NCBI GenBank assembly: GCA_902545945.1
Contig: CACCID010000001.1
Coordinates: forward strand, 1 to 64,000
DNA: 64,000 bases
Direction: 5' to 3'
Origin: an uncultured Pelagibacteraceae bacterium
GTDB taxonomy: Bacteria; Pseudomonadota; Alphaproteobacteria; Pelagibacterales; Pelagibacteraceae
Of this stretch, positions 51,106 to 60,158 are shown piece by piece. Numbering within the stretch: the stretch's first letter is position 1; every line of letters begins with the position of its first letter. The translations under genes were made by a program, and so were the position numbers. Under the pieces are notes generated by a model that searched no databases, had not been told where the DNA came from, and was given only the letters and a program-made list of their open reading frames with translations.

Positions 51106-51865
51106 CTTCTAAATTATCGTTTTTATCTTTTTTTTCGGTAAATCTCACAGTTATTATAGACAACTCATAAAGTAATAAAAGTGGAATTGCTAGACCTACT
51201 TGAGTTATTGGATCTGGTGGCGTAAGTATAGCTGCAACAGTAAAAATAATTACTATTATGTATCTCCTTGATTTTTTTAAATATTCTGAATTTACAACTC
51301 CAATTCTTGCTAGAAGATTTAATACTATTGGTAATTGAAAACTTATTCCAAAGGCAAAAATTAATCTCATTATTAAAGATAAATATTCGTTTACTTTTGC
51401 TTCTAATTGAATTGGTAAACTTGTATTTGAACCCATGGACTCAAATGATAAGAAAAATTTGATAGCAATTGGCATCACTAAATAATAAACCAGCATTCCA
51501 CCGAGTAAAAAAAGTATTGGTGTGGATATTAAATAAGGTAACAAAGCTTTCTTTTCATTCTTATATAATCCTGGTGCTATAAATTTATAAATCTGTATCA
51601 ATAAAACTGGGCTTCCTAAAAAAATAGCAGAAAAAAAAGCTACCTTTAAATATGTAATAAATGTTTCATGTAAAGCAGTAAAAATAAGTCGCCTAGTCGT
51701 TGTATCTTCTTTAACTGCTTCGGCATACGGATTAACTAAAAATGCATATATATATTCAGCAAATGTATAAGAGATAACAAAAATAATAAAAATAAATACT
51801 AGTGATTTGATTAATCTTGAGCGTAATTCTATAAAATGACTTGTAAAAGAATTATTCTCACTCAT
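51098..51865 (-). CDS. tatC: Twin-arginine translocase subunit TatC
   Basis: The 255-residue protein has six hydrophobic segments. Conserved features are FIELRSRLIKSL near the start, the FxxP...PGLYKNEKK region near 95-105, and PPDPITQVGLAIPL near 215. It binds twin-arginine signals of folded exported proteins, such as the M48 peptidase at 37.3 kb. It overlaps tatB and serS by 8 bases each. Confidence 0.97.
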   Translation of the reverse strand: MSENNSFTSHFIELRSRLIKSLVFIFIIFVISYTFAEYIYAFLVNPYAEAVKEDTTTRRLIFTALHETFITYLKVAFFSAIFLGSPVLLIQIYKFIAPGLYKNEKKALLPYLISTPILFLLGGMLVYYLVMPIAIKFFLSFESMGSNTSLPIQLEAKVNEYLSLIMRLIFAFGISFQLPIVLNLLARIGVVNSEYLKKSRRYIIVIIFTVAAILTPPDPITQVGLAIPLLLLYELSIITVRFTEKKDKNDNLEDA

Positions 51866-52088
51866 TGTTTGTTTCTTTATTACTTTGCTTTGAATTGTTT
51901 ATATCCTTTTCAATATCGATATCATCTGTGACTGATGAAACTTCTCTTTGAAAACTGCTAAAAGTATTTTTTATCTTTCCAAAAATCGAACCAATTTTTT
52001 TGAGAGCAATTGGAAATTCTTTGGGTCCCAAAACTAATATTGCAATTATAACGACTGTTAATATCTCTAACCAACCAATTTGAGGCAT
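51858..52088 (-). CDS. tatB: Sec-independent translocase subunit TatB
   Basis: The 76-residue protein has one helix (residues about 3-20, PQIGWLEILTVVIIAILVLGPKE with the conserved E and GP hinge), then an amphipathic helix and a short acidic tail. It forms the substrate-binding complex with TatC. It is shorter than E. coli TatB. Confidence 0.93.
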   Translation of the reverse strand: MPQIGWLEILTVVIIAILVLGPKEFPIALKKIGSIFGKIKNTFSSFQREVSSVTDDIDIEKDINNSKQSNKETNNE

Positions 52089-52094
52089 ATTAGC

Positions 52095-52298
52095 TTATTT
52101 ATTTTCAGAATTTGAGTCTGAGTCTTTTTCTGATTCTGAAGTGTCTTTTCCAGAAGTTGGGTCATCGGACATACCCTTTTTAAAACTTTTAATTCCTTTA
52201 GCGAGGTCTCCCATAATGCTGGAAATCTTTCCTTTACCAAAAAGAATGACTACTAATATCGCTATTATTATTATCCCTGTCCAACCTATATTTCCCAT
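52095..52298 (-). CDS. tatA: Sec-independent translocase subunit TatA
   Basis: The 67-residue protein has the hydrophobic helix [22 protein letters not shown] (conserved FG hinge), an amphipathic helix [10 protein letters not shown] and a serine/acidic tail. It forms the translocation pore. It is first in tatA-tatB-tatC-serS, 7 bases before tatB. Confidence 0.95.
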   Translation of the reverse strand: MGNIGWTGIIIIAILVVILFGKGKISSIMGDLAKGIKSFKKGMSDDPTSGKDTSESEKDSDSNSENK

Positions 52299-52338
52299 AT
52301 TAAAAATATATACAATAAATCTAATTAAATAAATATAC

Positions 52339-53025
52339 TTATTTTTCTTCTTCTGGAGCTTTTTTTATAGCATCATCAATATCATCATAAATATTGTTTT
52401 TTTCCTTAAATGATTGTTCTTTAAAGAATTTGCCTGTTCCAAATATAGATTTATCTATAGTTGATGTATCGATTAATCCTGCTGAACCTAGCTCATCAAT
52501 TGTAGGTAAATCAGATAATTTTTGTATATTAAAATGATTAAGAAAGTTTTCAGTAGTCGCATATTGAATTGGTTTACCTGGAACATCTTTTCTTCCTGCT
52601 GGTCTGACCCAGTCCAATTCAAGTAAAATTTCTAAAGTATTTGATGCAAAAGAAACTCCTCTGATTTCCTCTATTTCAGATCTAGTAACTGGTTGATGAT
52701 AAACAATAATTGCTAATGTTTCAATTGTAGCTTTTGATAATTTTTTTTGAGTTGATTTTTGTAAAGCCATCAGTTTGGATAAGTCCTCTGCAGTTCTAAA
52801 AGACCATTTGTCTTTAATGCAAACTAAATTTATTCCCCTATTTTTATATAATTCTTTAATATTTTCTAAAATTTTTTTTATATTTGTGTTTGTTTGAACT
52901 CTTTTTTCGATCGTTTCAATATCTAACGGTTCAGATGCAGCAAATAATATAGCTTCTACTTGCCGCTCTAACTTAGATGGTGATGATGGAAAACTTATTA
53001 TATTATTTTTTTTTTTATCAACCAT
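52339..53025 (-). CDS. scpB: Segregation and condensation protein B
   Basis: The 228-residue protein has two winged-helix units: [16 protein letters not shown] (about 18-33) and [24 protein letters not shown] (about 102-125), followed by [25 protein letters not shown]. It is the kleisin-associated partner of ScpA and SMC in chromosome condensation. It is preceded by scpA with one base between the genes. Confidence 0.95.
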   Translation of the reverse strand: MVDKKKNNIISFPSSPSKLERQVEAILFAASEPLDIETIEKRVQTNTNIKKILENIKELYKNRGINLVCIKDKWSFRTAEDLSKLMALQKSTQKKLSKATIETLAIIVYHQPVTRSEIEEIRGVSFASNTLEILLELDWVRPAGRKDVPGKPIQYATTENFLNHFNIQKLSDLPTIDELGSAGLIDTSTIDKSIFGTGKFFKEQSFKEKNNIYDDIDDAIKKAPEEEK

Positions 53026-53026
53026 A

Positions 53027-53761
53027 TCATGATCTTTTAATCATTAACTTTTCAAACATTTTATTTTGAGAAACCTTTGTAATTCCTTCTCTAGTTAATT
53101 CTAAACTTGCTGCAAAAATACCTGCTATCCCAGTTTTTTTCATTTGATTTTTAAGATAGAATTTTGGAATTAAATCGTAAATATCTACCCAATCATTAAT
53201 TTTATCTAGATTATTTTTAATTTGCTTTATACCTTCTTCTGTTGTCATTACTGGCAGTTTTGGAATAGTAATATTTTGAAAACTTTTTTGCATTCGTAAT
53301 CCAGCATAATTTTTGAGTATATCATATAATGAAATATCATATATAGGTGTATTTATAGATCTTATCCCACCCTTCATACCTCTTGTAAATATGTCAACTC
53401 CTAATCTTTTTTTTTGTAACATTTGGTCTGATAAAATACGTATCAGTTCAAGTTTTTTTAATTGTAACTTTAATCTTTCTGCTACTTCTTGAGCTTTAAA
53501 ATCGTCTTCTTCATCTTCAGGCAGTAAAAGTTTTGATTTTAAATAAGCTAACCATGTTGCCATTAATAAAAATTCTGAAGCCGTCTCTAGGTTCAAATTT
53601 TCATTATTTTTTATAAATTCTAAAAACTGATCAGCTAATTTAGTAATAGATATTTCAGCTAGATTTACTTTTTGTGATTTAGCGAGATCTAAAAGAACTT
53701 CTAATGGCCCACTAAAATTAGGAATATTTACAGATATTTGATTAGAGTTATTTGATTCCAT
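53027..53761 (-). CDS. scpA: Segregation and condensation protein A
   Basis: The 244-residue kleisin, starting at ATG 53761 (an in-frame TTG one codon earlier is unlikely), has FSGPLEVLLDLAKSQKVNLAEI near 17, LLMATWLAYLKSKLLLPE near 66 and a C-terminal winged helix FAASLELTREGITKVSQ. It bridges SMC heads. It is followed by scpB. Confidence 0.95.
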   Translation of the reverse strand: MESNNSNQISVNIPNFSGPLEVLLDLAKSQKVNLAEISITKLADQFLEFIKNNENLNLETASEFLLMATWLAYLKSKLLLPEDEEDDFKAQEVAERLKLQLKKLELIRILSDQMLQKKRLGVDIFTRGMKGGIRSINTPIYDISLYDILKNYAGLRMQKSFQNITIPKLPVMTTEEGIKQIKNNLDKINDWVDIYDLIPKFYLKNQMKKTGIAGIFAASLELTREGITKVSQNKMFEKLMIKRS

Positions 53762-53769
53762 CAATAATT

Positions 53770-54714
53770 TTACCTTAAAATTTTGTAAATTTCTGAAGTT
53801 TTTTTCTGAGTAAATTTATCTATATATGGTACAGATTTGATCAATTTGAAGTTGTCTTTAATATTTCCTTTGCAATATAAAACTAAATTACACCCTGCTT
53901 CTATTGCCTTTTTTGCATTGGTGACTAAATCATATTTTAATGCTTTCATGGAAATATCATCAGACATTAAAATTCCTTTAAATCCTATTTTTTTTCTAAT
54001 TATTTTTTTTATTATTTTTTTAGATAATGTTGAAATATTTTTTGAGTCAATTTTTGAATAAAGGATATGCGCCGTCATAGCTAATTTTGCCGAACTAAAT
54101 TTAAAAGGGTAAAAGTCAATGGTATTGAGTTTACTCTCGTTTAAATTTATTTTAGGCATAATAATATGACTGTCCTTATTTGAGCAACCATGACCAGGTA
54201 TATGTTTAATTACGGAGGCAACTTTATTTTTGTGACATTCACGAACTGTAATTTCTCCCAATATTTTGACAATCTCTTTTTTATTTGAAAAGCTTCTCGC
54301 CCCTATAATTTGATTAGTATTATTTCGGAGGACATCAAGCACTGGAATAGTGTTTATATTAAAACCAATTTTTTTTAAGATATTGCATAATGATTTTATA
54401 TAATTTTTGTAAATAAATATTGCTGATTTTTTATCTTTTACATAAATTTCTCCAAAATATTTTGCATTCAATCTATTTAAAAAAATTTTTCTTAATCTTG
54501 AAACAGAAGAGCCTTCTTCATCTATTAAAATGGGAAAACTTTTATTGTTTGTATATTTTCTTATTTCGTAAATTAAATGTTGAGTTTGTTTTAAAGAGTG
54601 AATGTTTCTTTCAAATAAAATTACACCCCATGGTTTTTCTTTGGATAAAAGAATTTTTTCATTTTTGCTTAGTATTTTCCCTTTTAAACTAATAATAATT
54701 GCTTTTCTTTTCAT
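53770..54714 (-). CDS. nagZ: Beta-N-acetylhexosaminidase NagZ-like (GH3)
   Basis: The 314-residue GH3 enzyme has LIDEEGSSVSRLR near 80 (substrate region), VIKHIPGHGCSNKDSH (KH..GHG motif with the acid/base His-Asp loop) near 170, and MSDDISMKAL with the catalytic nucleophile Asp near 250. It removes GlcNAc from peptidoglycan fragments in recycling. It overlaps the small ORF upstream by 4 bases. Confidence 0.93.
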   Translation of the reverse strand: MKRKAIIISLKGKILSKNEKILLSKEKPWGVILFERNIHSLKQTQHLIYEIRKYTNNKSFPILIDEEGSSVSRLRKIFLNRLNAKYFGEIYVKDKKSAIFIYKNYIKSLCNILKKIGFNINTIPVLDVLRNNTNQIIGARSFSNKKEIVKILGEITVRECHKNKVASVIKHIPGHGCSNKDSHIIMPKINLNESKLNTIDFYPFKFSSAKLAMTAHILYSKIDSKNISTLSKKIIKKIIRKKIGFKGILMSDDISMKALKYDLVTNAKKAIEAGCNLVLYCKGNIKDNFKLIKSVPYIDKFTQKKTSEIYKILR

Positions 54715-54974
54715 TTAGATTTGAGTAAATTCCAAAAACTTCTAGGTTTATCATCTTTTATCTCAACAGAAAAACCATCATTAAATTCAATTACATTTAA
54801 TGTATCATTCTCAAGAATTGGTAAATTAGAAATTTTATTGTTAAAAATTTCATTAATATTATCTCTATTAAAATCTTTGATTTGAATAATATTATTTGAT
54901 GAGTAGTACTTGTATACACTTCCAAAAAAAAATAAGATCAAAATTAAAAATAATATATTAAAAAATTTTTGCAT
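54711..54974 (-). CDS. Small membrane-anchored protein between argS and nagZ
   Basis: The 87-residue protein has an N-terminal hydrophobic helix (about 4-22) and a short extracytoplasmic region with no Cys. In many alphaproteobacteria the argS-nagZ gap holds a SPOR-domain protein; here only a short form lacking a recognisable SPOR domain remains. The start abuts the argS stop, so it belongs to the operon. Function unknown. Confidence 0.6.
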   Translation of the reverse strand: MQKFFNILFLILILFFFGSVYKYYSSNNIIQIKDFNRDNINEIFNNKISNLPILENDTLNVIEFNDGFSVEIKDDKPRSFWNLLKSK

Positions 54975-56698
54975 TACATCTTTTTAGGTAAAGATACACC
55001 AAGTATGTTCATTCCATTTTGTATAACAATTGCAACAAGATTTATTATAGCAAAAATTTCATTATTTTTAATTTTTTGACTTTTTATAAATTTAAATTGT
55101 TCATTTTCATTACCTTTACTCCAATAAGAATGAAATAATGTTGAAAGTTCATATAGGTAAAAAGGTATTTTATGTAAATCATATTTATTTGATGCGGATT
55201 CAATTATCTTTGGCCATTCAAAAACTTTTCTTAATAATTTTTGTTCAAATTCGTTAAGAACAAAATTTTTATCATTTAGATCAATTTGATCAGTCAATTT
55301 AATTTTTAAAGTTCTTAAGATTGAATTGACTCTTGCGTAAGCGTATTGCACATAAAATACAGGATTGTCTTTATTTTTTTCTTTTACTTTGTCAAAATCA
55401 AAATCTAATTCAATATCATTACTTCTATTCAACATCATAAATCTGATTGGATCTTTATCTACCTCATTTAAAAGATCTTGTACTGAAATAAATTCTCCTG
55501 CTCGCTTAGACATTTTGTATGGCTGTCCATTCTTATAAAGTTTTACTAATTGACAAACTCTACATTCCAATAAAGTTTTATTATCAGACAGAGCTGAAAC
55601 TGCAGCTTTAATTCTTTTTAAATAACCAGTATGGTCAGCACCTAAAATATTAATGAGATTATCGTAGTTTCTATCCACTTTATCCATATGATATGCGATA
55701 TCATTTGCAAAATAAGTCCAGGTCCCGTCATTTTTTTGAAGAGCCCTATCAGAGTCATCACCAAACAAAGATGATTTAAAAATTAATCTTTTAACTCTTT
55801 TCCAATCTTTTTTAGCTTCTCCTTTAGGAGGATCAAGAAAACCGTTCTTTGCATAATTTTTTTCTTTTAGAATATTTACAGCTTTATTGACCAAATTTTT
55901 GTTAACTATATCTGTTTCAGAAAAAAAAATGTCGTGTGATATTCCTAATTTTTTTAAATCTTCTTTAATTAAGTTCATTGATGCTTCTAAGGATTTATTT
56001 TTTAAAAAATTAAAGTTTTTATCAAAATCTCTTAAATCAAGATTTTTATTATCGTTCAAAATATTTTTTGCTATATCGATTATATAATTTCCAGGATAAA
56101 GATTTTCATTTTTTGGAAAGGGTTTTTGATCTTTGATTTCAATTATTCTATGATAAACAGACTCCACAAAGTTCTTTATCTGATTTCCATAATCGTTAAT
56201 ATAATATTCCTTAGTAACCTTATTACCGTTAAATATAAGTAAATTTGCTAATACATCTCCAAATATAGCGCCTCTACAATGACCTACATGCATAGGACCT
56301 GTTGGATTAGCTGAAACAAATTCAATATTATAATTTTTTTTTGTTTTGTAAGCTCCGTAAGTTTTATTACTCTTTAAAATCATGTTAATATTTTTTATTA
56401 ATGCAGTATTAGAAAGTTTTATATTAATAAAACCTGGTCCAGCGATCTGTACTTCAACAAAACTATTTATTTTATTCAAAAAAAGCTTTTTTAATTTTTG
56501 AGCCAATTCTTTTGAATTTAATTTATTAGATTTACCTAAAATCATTGCAATATTACAAGATAAATCATAATTAAATTGTTCTGGTGGTGTATCTAAGTTT
56601 ACACTTTTTAAATTTTCAATATTATTCAAATTTAATGCAGATTTATTTTTTAAAATGAGATCTTTTATTTCATTCAGATGTTTTTCAAAAATATTCAT
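54974..56698 (-). CDS. argS: Arginyl-tRNA synthetase
   Basis: The 574-residue class I synthetase has SANPTGPMHVGHCRGA (HIGH-type HVGH) near 131-146, YKMSKRAGEF near 390-400, and a C-terminal anticodon-binding DALR domain with YVQYAYARV. It charges tRNA-Arg. It overlaps dgt by one base. Confidence 0.97.
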   Translation of the reverse strand: MNIFEKHLNEIKDLILKNKSALNLNNIENLKSVNLDTPPEQFNYDLSCNIAMILGKSNKLNSKELAQKLKKLFLNKINSFVEVQIAGPGFINIKLSNTALIKNINMILKSNKTYGAYKTKKNYNIEFVSANPTGPMHVGHCRGAIFGDVLANLLIFNGNKVTKEYYINDYGNQIKNFVESVYHRIIEIKDQKPFPKNENLYPGNYIIDIAKNILNDNKNLDLRDFDKNFNFLKNKSLEASMNLIKEDLKKLGISHDIFFSETDIVNKNLVNKAVNILKEKNYAKNGFLDPPKGEAKKDWKRVKRLIFKSSLFGDDSDRALQKNDGTWTYFANDIAYHMDKVDRNYDNLINILGADHTGYLKRIKAAVSALSDNKTLLECRVCQLVKLYKNGQPYKMSKRAGEFISVQDLLNEVDKDPIRFMMLNRSNDIELDFDFDKVKEKNKDNPVFYVQYAYARVNSILRTLKIKLTDQIDLNDKNFVLNEFEQKLLRKVFEWPKIIESASNKYDLHKIPFYLYELSTLFHSYWSKGNENEQFKFIKSQKIKNNEIFAIINLVAIVIQNGMNILGVSLPKKM

Positions 56699-57834
56699 TA
56701 AATTTTATTATACAGATTTATTGCATATCTATCAGTCATTCCAGCAATATAATCACAAATAATTCTTTCTAAATTTTTTTCATCATATTTTTTGATTTTT
56801 ACGTATTTTTTCGGATTTTTCCTAATTTTAGTAAAAAGTTTTGTTATTATTTTTCTCCCGTAATTTGTTTTTGTTTCTACTTTTTGATGAAAATACATCT
56901 TTTTTTTTAAAAAACTTTTAATTTCAAAATCAAATTTTTTCATTTTATCTGAAAAAGAAACTATTTGTTTTTTTGCTTTATAAACATCATTTAGACTATT
57001 TATCTTTTTTTTTTTTAAATTATTTTTAGTTGTAATTATTACATCAGTTACCATAGCGTTAATTATTTCTCTTATAATTTGTCTGATAATTAAATCAAAA
57101 GAATGTTTTTTTTGATTTTTTATATGTTTAAAAATTATTTTATTCAGAATTGATATATTTTTTAAGTCATTTAATTTAAATAAATTTGATTTTAATCCAT
57201 CCTCAAGATCATGACTATTGTATGCTATATCATCCGATATAGAAGCTATTTGGGCTTCTAAAGATGAATTTGTATTAAAATTAATTTTTTTTTTAAAAAA
57301 ATTTTTTCCTAAAATTTCATTAATTTTTTTTAAGTCTTTAATGGGTCCGTTATGCTTAATAAGTCCATCAATAGTTTCAAAAGAAAGATTCAAGCCTTTA
57401 AATTTATAATATCTATTTTCTAAAATTGTAATAATTCTTAGAGTTTGTATATTATGATCAAAACCTCCAAAATTTTTCATACACTCATTTAATGATTCTT
57501 CACCTGCATGCCCAAAAGGTGTGTGACCTAGATCATGGGCTAAGCTAAGAGTTTCGGATAAATCTTCATTTAAATTAAAAAATTTTGATAGTGTTCTTGC
57601 AATTTGTGAAACTTCTAATGAGTGTGTTATCCTTGTTCTAAAATGATCGCCAGATGTATTTACAAAAACTTGGGTTTTATGTTTCAGTCTTCTAAATGCA
57701 GTTGAATGGATAATTCTGTCCCTATCTCTTTGAAAGTCATTCCTAAGATCTGTTCCCTTTTCCCTAAAAAATCTTCCACTAGATTTGGGAGGAACTGCAA
57801 ATTTAGCTAATTTACCAATTGATTTTTTTTGCAT
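56698..57834 (-). CDS. dgt: Deoxyguanosinetriphosphate triphosphohydrolase-like protein
   Basis: The 378-residue HD-domain dNTPase has RDRDRIIHSTAFRRLKHKTQVF, TRITHSLEVSQIAR, LAHDLGHTPFGHAGE (HD motif) near 110, and ISDDIAYNSHDLEDG near 197. It hydrolyses dNTPs to nucleosides and triphosphate. It is divergent from the ErpA-like gene, with about 40 bp between. Confidence 0.95.
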   Translation of the reverse strand: MQKKSIGKLAKFAVPPKSSGRFFREKGTDLRNDFQRDRDRIIHSTAFRRLKHKTQVFVNTSGDHFRTRITHSLEVSQIARTLSKFFNLNEDLSETLSLAHDLGHTPFGHAGEESLNECMKNFGGFDHNIQTLRIITILENRYYKFKGLNLSFETIDGLIKHNGPIKDLKKINEILGKNFFKKKINFNTNSSLEAQIASISDDIAYNSHDLEDGLKSNLFKLNDLKNISILNKIIFKHIKNQKKHSFDLIIRQIIREIINAMVTDVIITTKNNLKKKKINSLNDVYKAKKQIVSFSDKMKKFDFEIKSFLKKKMYFHQKVETKTNYGRKIITKLFTKIRKNPKKYVKIKKYDEKNLERIICDYIAGMTDRYAINLYNKI

Positions 57835-57872
57835 GCTTACTACATAGATTATATACTAAAAATATAGCGTTT

Positions 57873-58187
57873 ATGGAAAAGAAATTAAATTTTACAGATC
57901 AAGCTTTAAATCAAATTAATTTGATTACTAAAGACAATGAGAAAAAATATTTTAGAATCACTGTTCAAGGTGGTGGATGCTCTGGCTTCAAATATAGTTT
58001 TGGTTTTGACTTAAAATCAAATGAGGATGATATAATATTTGGAAAAGCAATTATCGATAAATCTTCACTAGAAATAATTGCTGGATCTATAGTCGATTTT
58101 AAAAAAGAGATGATTGGAGAGTCATTTGTAATTGATAATCCTAAAGCTACTGCTTCGTGCGGTTGTGGCCTTTCTTTCTCTGTTTAA
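57873..58187 (+). CDS. erpA: Iron-sulfur carrier, HesB/IscA family (ErpA-like)
   Basis: The 104-residue protein, starting at ATG 57873, has one Cys in GGGCSGFKY and the CGCG-type pair in TASCGCGLSF, the three A-type carrier ligands. It passes Fe-S clusters to apo-enzymes. The longer in-frame start at 57819 adds a non-conserved tail that overlaps dgt. The stop overlaps the exonuclease III ATG by one base. Confidence 0.93.
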   Translation: MEKKLNFTDQALNQINLITKDNEKKYFRITVQGGGCSGFKYSFGFDLKSNEDDIIFGKAIIDKSSLEIIAGSIVDFKKEMIGESFVIDNPKATASCGCGLSFSV

Positions 58188-58963
58188 TGAAAATTATATC
58201 TTGGAACGTCAACTCTGTTAGAGCCAGGATAGAAAATATAAAAAATTATATTAAAGACTCTGCCCCTGATTTACTTTTGCTACAAGAAATTAAAACGCAA
58301 AATGAAAATTTTCCGATCGATGAATTTAAGAGTTTAGGTTACATATCATATGTATTCGGTCAAAAAAGTTACAATGGTGTTGCTATTATTTCTAAACTTG
58401 AATTAGATAAAATTGATAATAGCTTTATTAAAGATGATTTAAAACAATCAAGAATAATAACTGCTGAGTTAAAATTTAAAAATAAAAAGATAGAAATTAT
58501 AAATATTTATGTTCCAAATGGAAATCCTGTAGATACAGAAAAATATGAGTATAAAAAAGAGTGGTTAAAAAAATTTATTTTAAATGTTAAAAAGAAAATT
58601 CAAAAAAACTCAAATATTCTTATAGCAGGAGATTTTAATATTATTCCAGAAGAAATAGATGTTCATGATTTTAAAAGATATGAAAACGATGCTTTAGGTA
58701 GATTGGAAATAAGAAAAAAATATAGGGAATTGATTAATTTAGGTTTTAAAGATGTTTATCGATTTAAAAATAAAACAAAACAAGAATACACCTTTTGGGA
58801 TTACTTTGCAGGTTCCTGGCAAAGAAATTATGGTATGAGAATTGATCATTTTTTACTTTCAAACAACTTAATTGAAAATATTAAATCGATTAATATAAAT
58901 AAGAAACCAAGATCCAAAGAAAAACCATCTGATCACACACCAATCGAACTAGAAATTATTTAA
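58187..58963 (+). CDS. xthA: Exodeoxyribonuclease III
   Basis: At 258 residues from ATG 58187 it has KIISWNVNSVRARI, LLLQEIKTQ (catalytic Glu), NIYVPNG, LIAGDFNIIPEEIDVHD (Asp/Asn site) and RIDHFLLS...SDHTPIELEI (final Asp-His). It acts in base-excision repair as an AP endonuclease. It overlaps the convergent manC gene by 8 bases. Confidence 0.96.
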   Translation: MKIISWNVNSVRARIENIKNYIKDSAPDLLLLQEIKTQNENFPIDEFKSLGYISYVFGQKSYNGVAIISKLELDKIDNSFIKDDLKQSRIITAELKFKNKKIEIINIYVPNGNPVDTEKYEYKKEWLKKFILNVKKKIQKNSNILIAGDFNIIPEEIDVHDFKRYENDALGRLEIRKKYRELINLGFKDVYRFKNKTKQEYTFWDYFAGSWQRNYGMRIDHFLLSNNLIENIKSININKKPRSKEKPSDHTPIELEII

Positions 58964-60158
58964 CTCTACCATATATATCTTGATATCTTACTATATCGTT
59001 TTCTTTTAAAATTGAACCTAATTGAGCTTCAATAATTTTTACCGGTTTCTTATATGGATTTTCTATTCTGTGAATAGATTTCACTGGTATAAAAATAGTT
59101 TCATTGGTTTTCAAAAAAAATTTTTTTCTGTTGAGAGTTATCTTTGGAGTTCCTTGAGTTACCACCCAATGTTCAGAACGATGAAAGTGTTTTTGGAGAC
59201 TTAAAACTCCTTTAGGTTTTACATAAAGTTCTTTAATTAAAAAATTTTTACCGTTGAATAAATTTGTATATTTGCCCCAAGGTCTGTAGAAAATATTTTT
59301 CTTTTTTTGATATTTTGTCTTTAATTTATCATAGACTTTACAAATTTCTTTCCAGCTACCTAGATCAGACCATGGTATATTTAATTTTATAGCATTTATA
59401 TCCTTTGATTTTTCCAAAATTGCGTAATCAAAAGAAATTGTCCTACATTTTAGAAAGTCATTTTTATTAAGATAATAAATATTGTTTTGAAATTTTGATT
59501 TTTTTACAGAATTTAGACAATAATTGAAGTTTTTGTTTTGATGCTTCTTAAAGTTATAAATTATTGATTTTTTAGTTAAGAAAAACATTCCTGAATTCCA
59601 ATAAGCATTTTTTTTTATGATTTTTTTTGCTTTTTCTAAATTGGGTTTTTCAATAAATTTTGAAACCTTGTATTTATTGCTTATCCGTTTTGATAAAAAA
59701 TAACCAAACTCTGATGAAGGGTTAGAAGGTTTAATGCCAAATATAAAAATATTTTTATCTGTTAAGTATTTTTGGTGTTTTTTAATTGATTTATAAAACA
59801 GATTTGTTTTCTGAATTAAATGATCTGATGTTAAAAAAATTAAGGGTTGGTTTTCAGATATTTCTTTTATTAATGCTGAACTAAGTATAGCAGGAGCAGT
59901 ATTTCTTTTTGCTGGTTCAAGAATAATTTTGTATTTCTTAAAACCTTTTAATTTTAAATGTTTTTTAATTTCCTTTATATATTTTTTATTAGTGCTTATT
60001 ATTGGATAATCAAATATAGAATTTTTTATCCTCTCTAGAGTTTTTCCAAATAACGTCCAATTTCCAAAATCAATAAACTGCTTTGGTTGATGATGTTTTT
60101 GATCGGACCAAAGTCTTGTACCAGATCCGCCACATAAAATTACTGGACGTATTTTCAT
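58956..60158 (-). CDS. manC: Mannose-1-phosphate guanylyltransferase / mannose-6-phosphate isomerase
   Basis: The 400-residue enzyme has the nucleotidyltransferase signature CGGSGTRLWSDQKHHQPKQF, EPAKRNTAPAIL, FGYFLSK and FIEKPNL. A C-terminal cupin follows, RPWGKYTNLF...LSLQKHFHRSEHWVV, for the isomerase activity, so it appears bifunctional although shorter than the usual about 470. It makes GDP-mannose, the substrate of Gmd at 14.5 kb. It shares one base with the ilvD stop, in a valS-ilvD-manC operon. Confidence 0.94.
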   Translation of the reverse strand: MKIRPVILCGGSGTRLWSDQKHHQPKQFIDFGNWTLFGKTLERIKNSIFDYPIISTNKKYIKEIKKHLKLKGFKKYKIILEPAKRNTAPAILSSALIKEISENQPLIFLTSDHLIQKTNLFYKSIKKHQKYLTDKNIFIFGIKPSNPSSEFGYFLSKRISNKYKVSKFIEKPNLEKAKKIIKKNAYWNSGMFFLTKKSIIYNFKKHQNKNFNYCLNSVKKSKFQNNIYYLNKNDFLKCRTISFDYAILEKSKDINAIKLNIPWSDLGSWKEICKVYDKLKTKYQKKKNIFYRPWGKYTNLFNGKNFLIKELYVKPKGVLSLQKHFHRSEHWVVTQGTPKITLNRKKFFLKTNETIFIPVKSIHRIENPYKKPVKIIEAQLGSILKENDIVRYQDIYGRVK

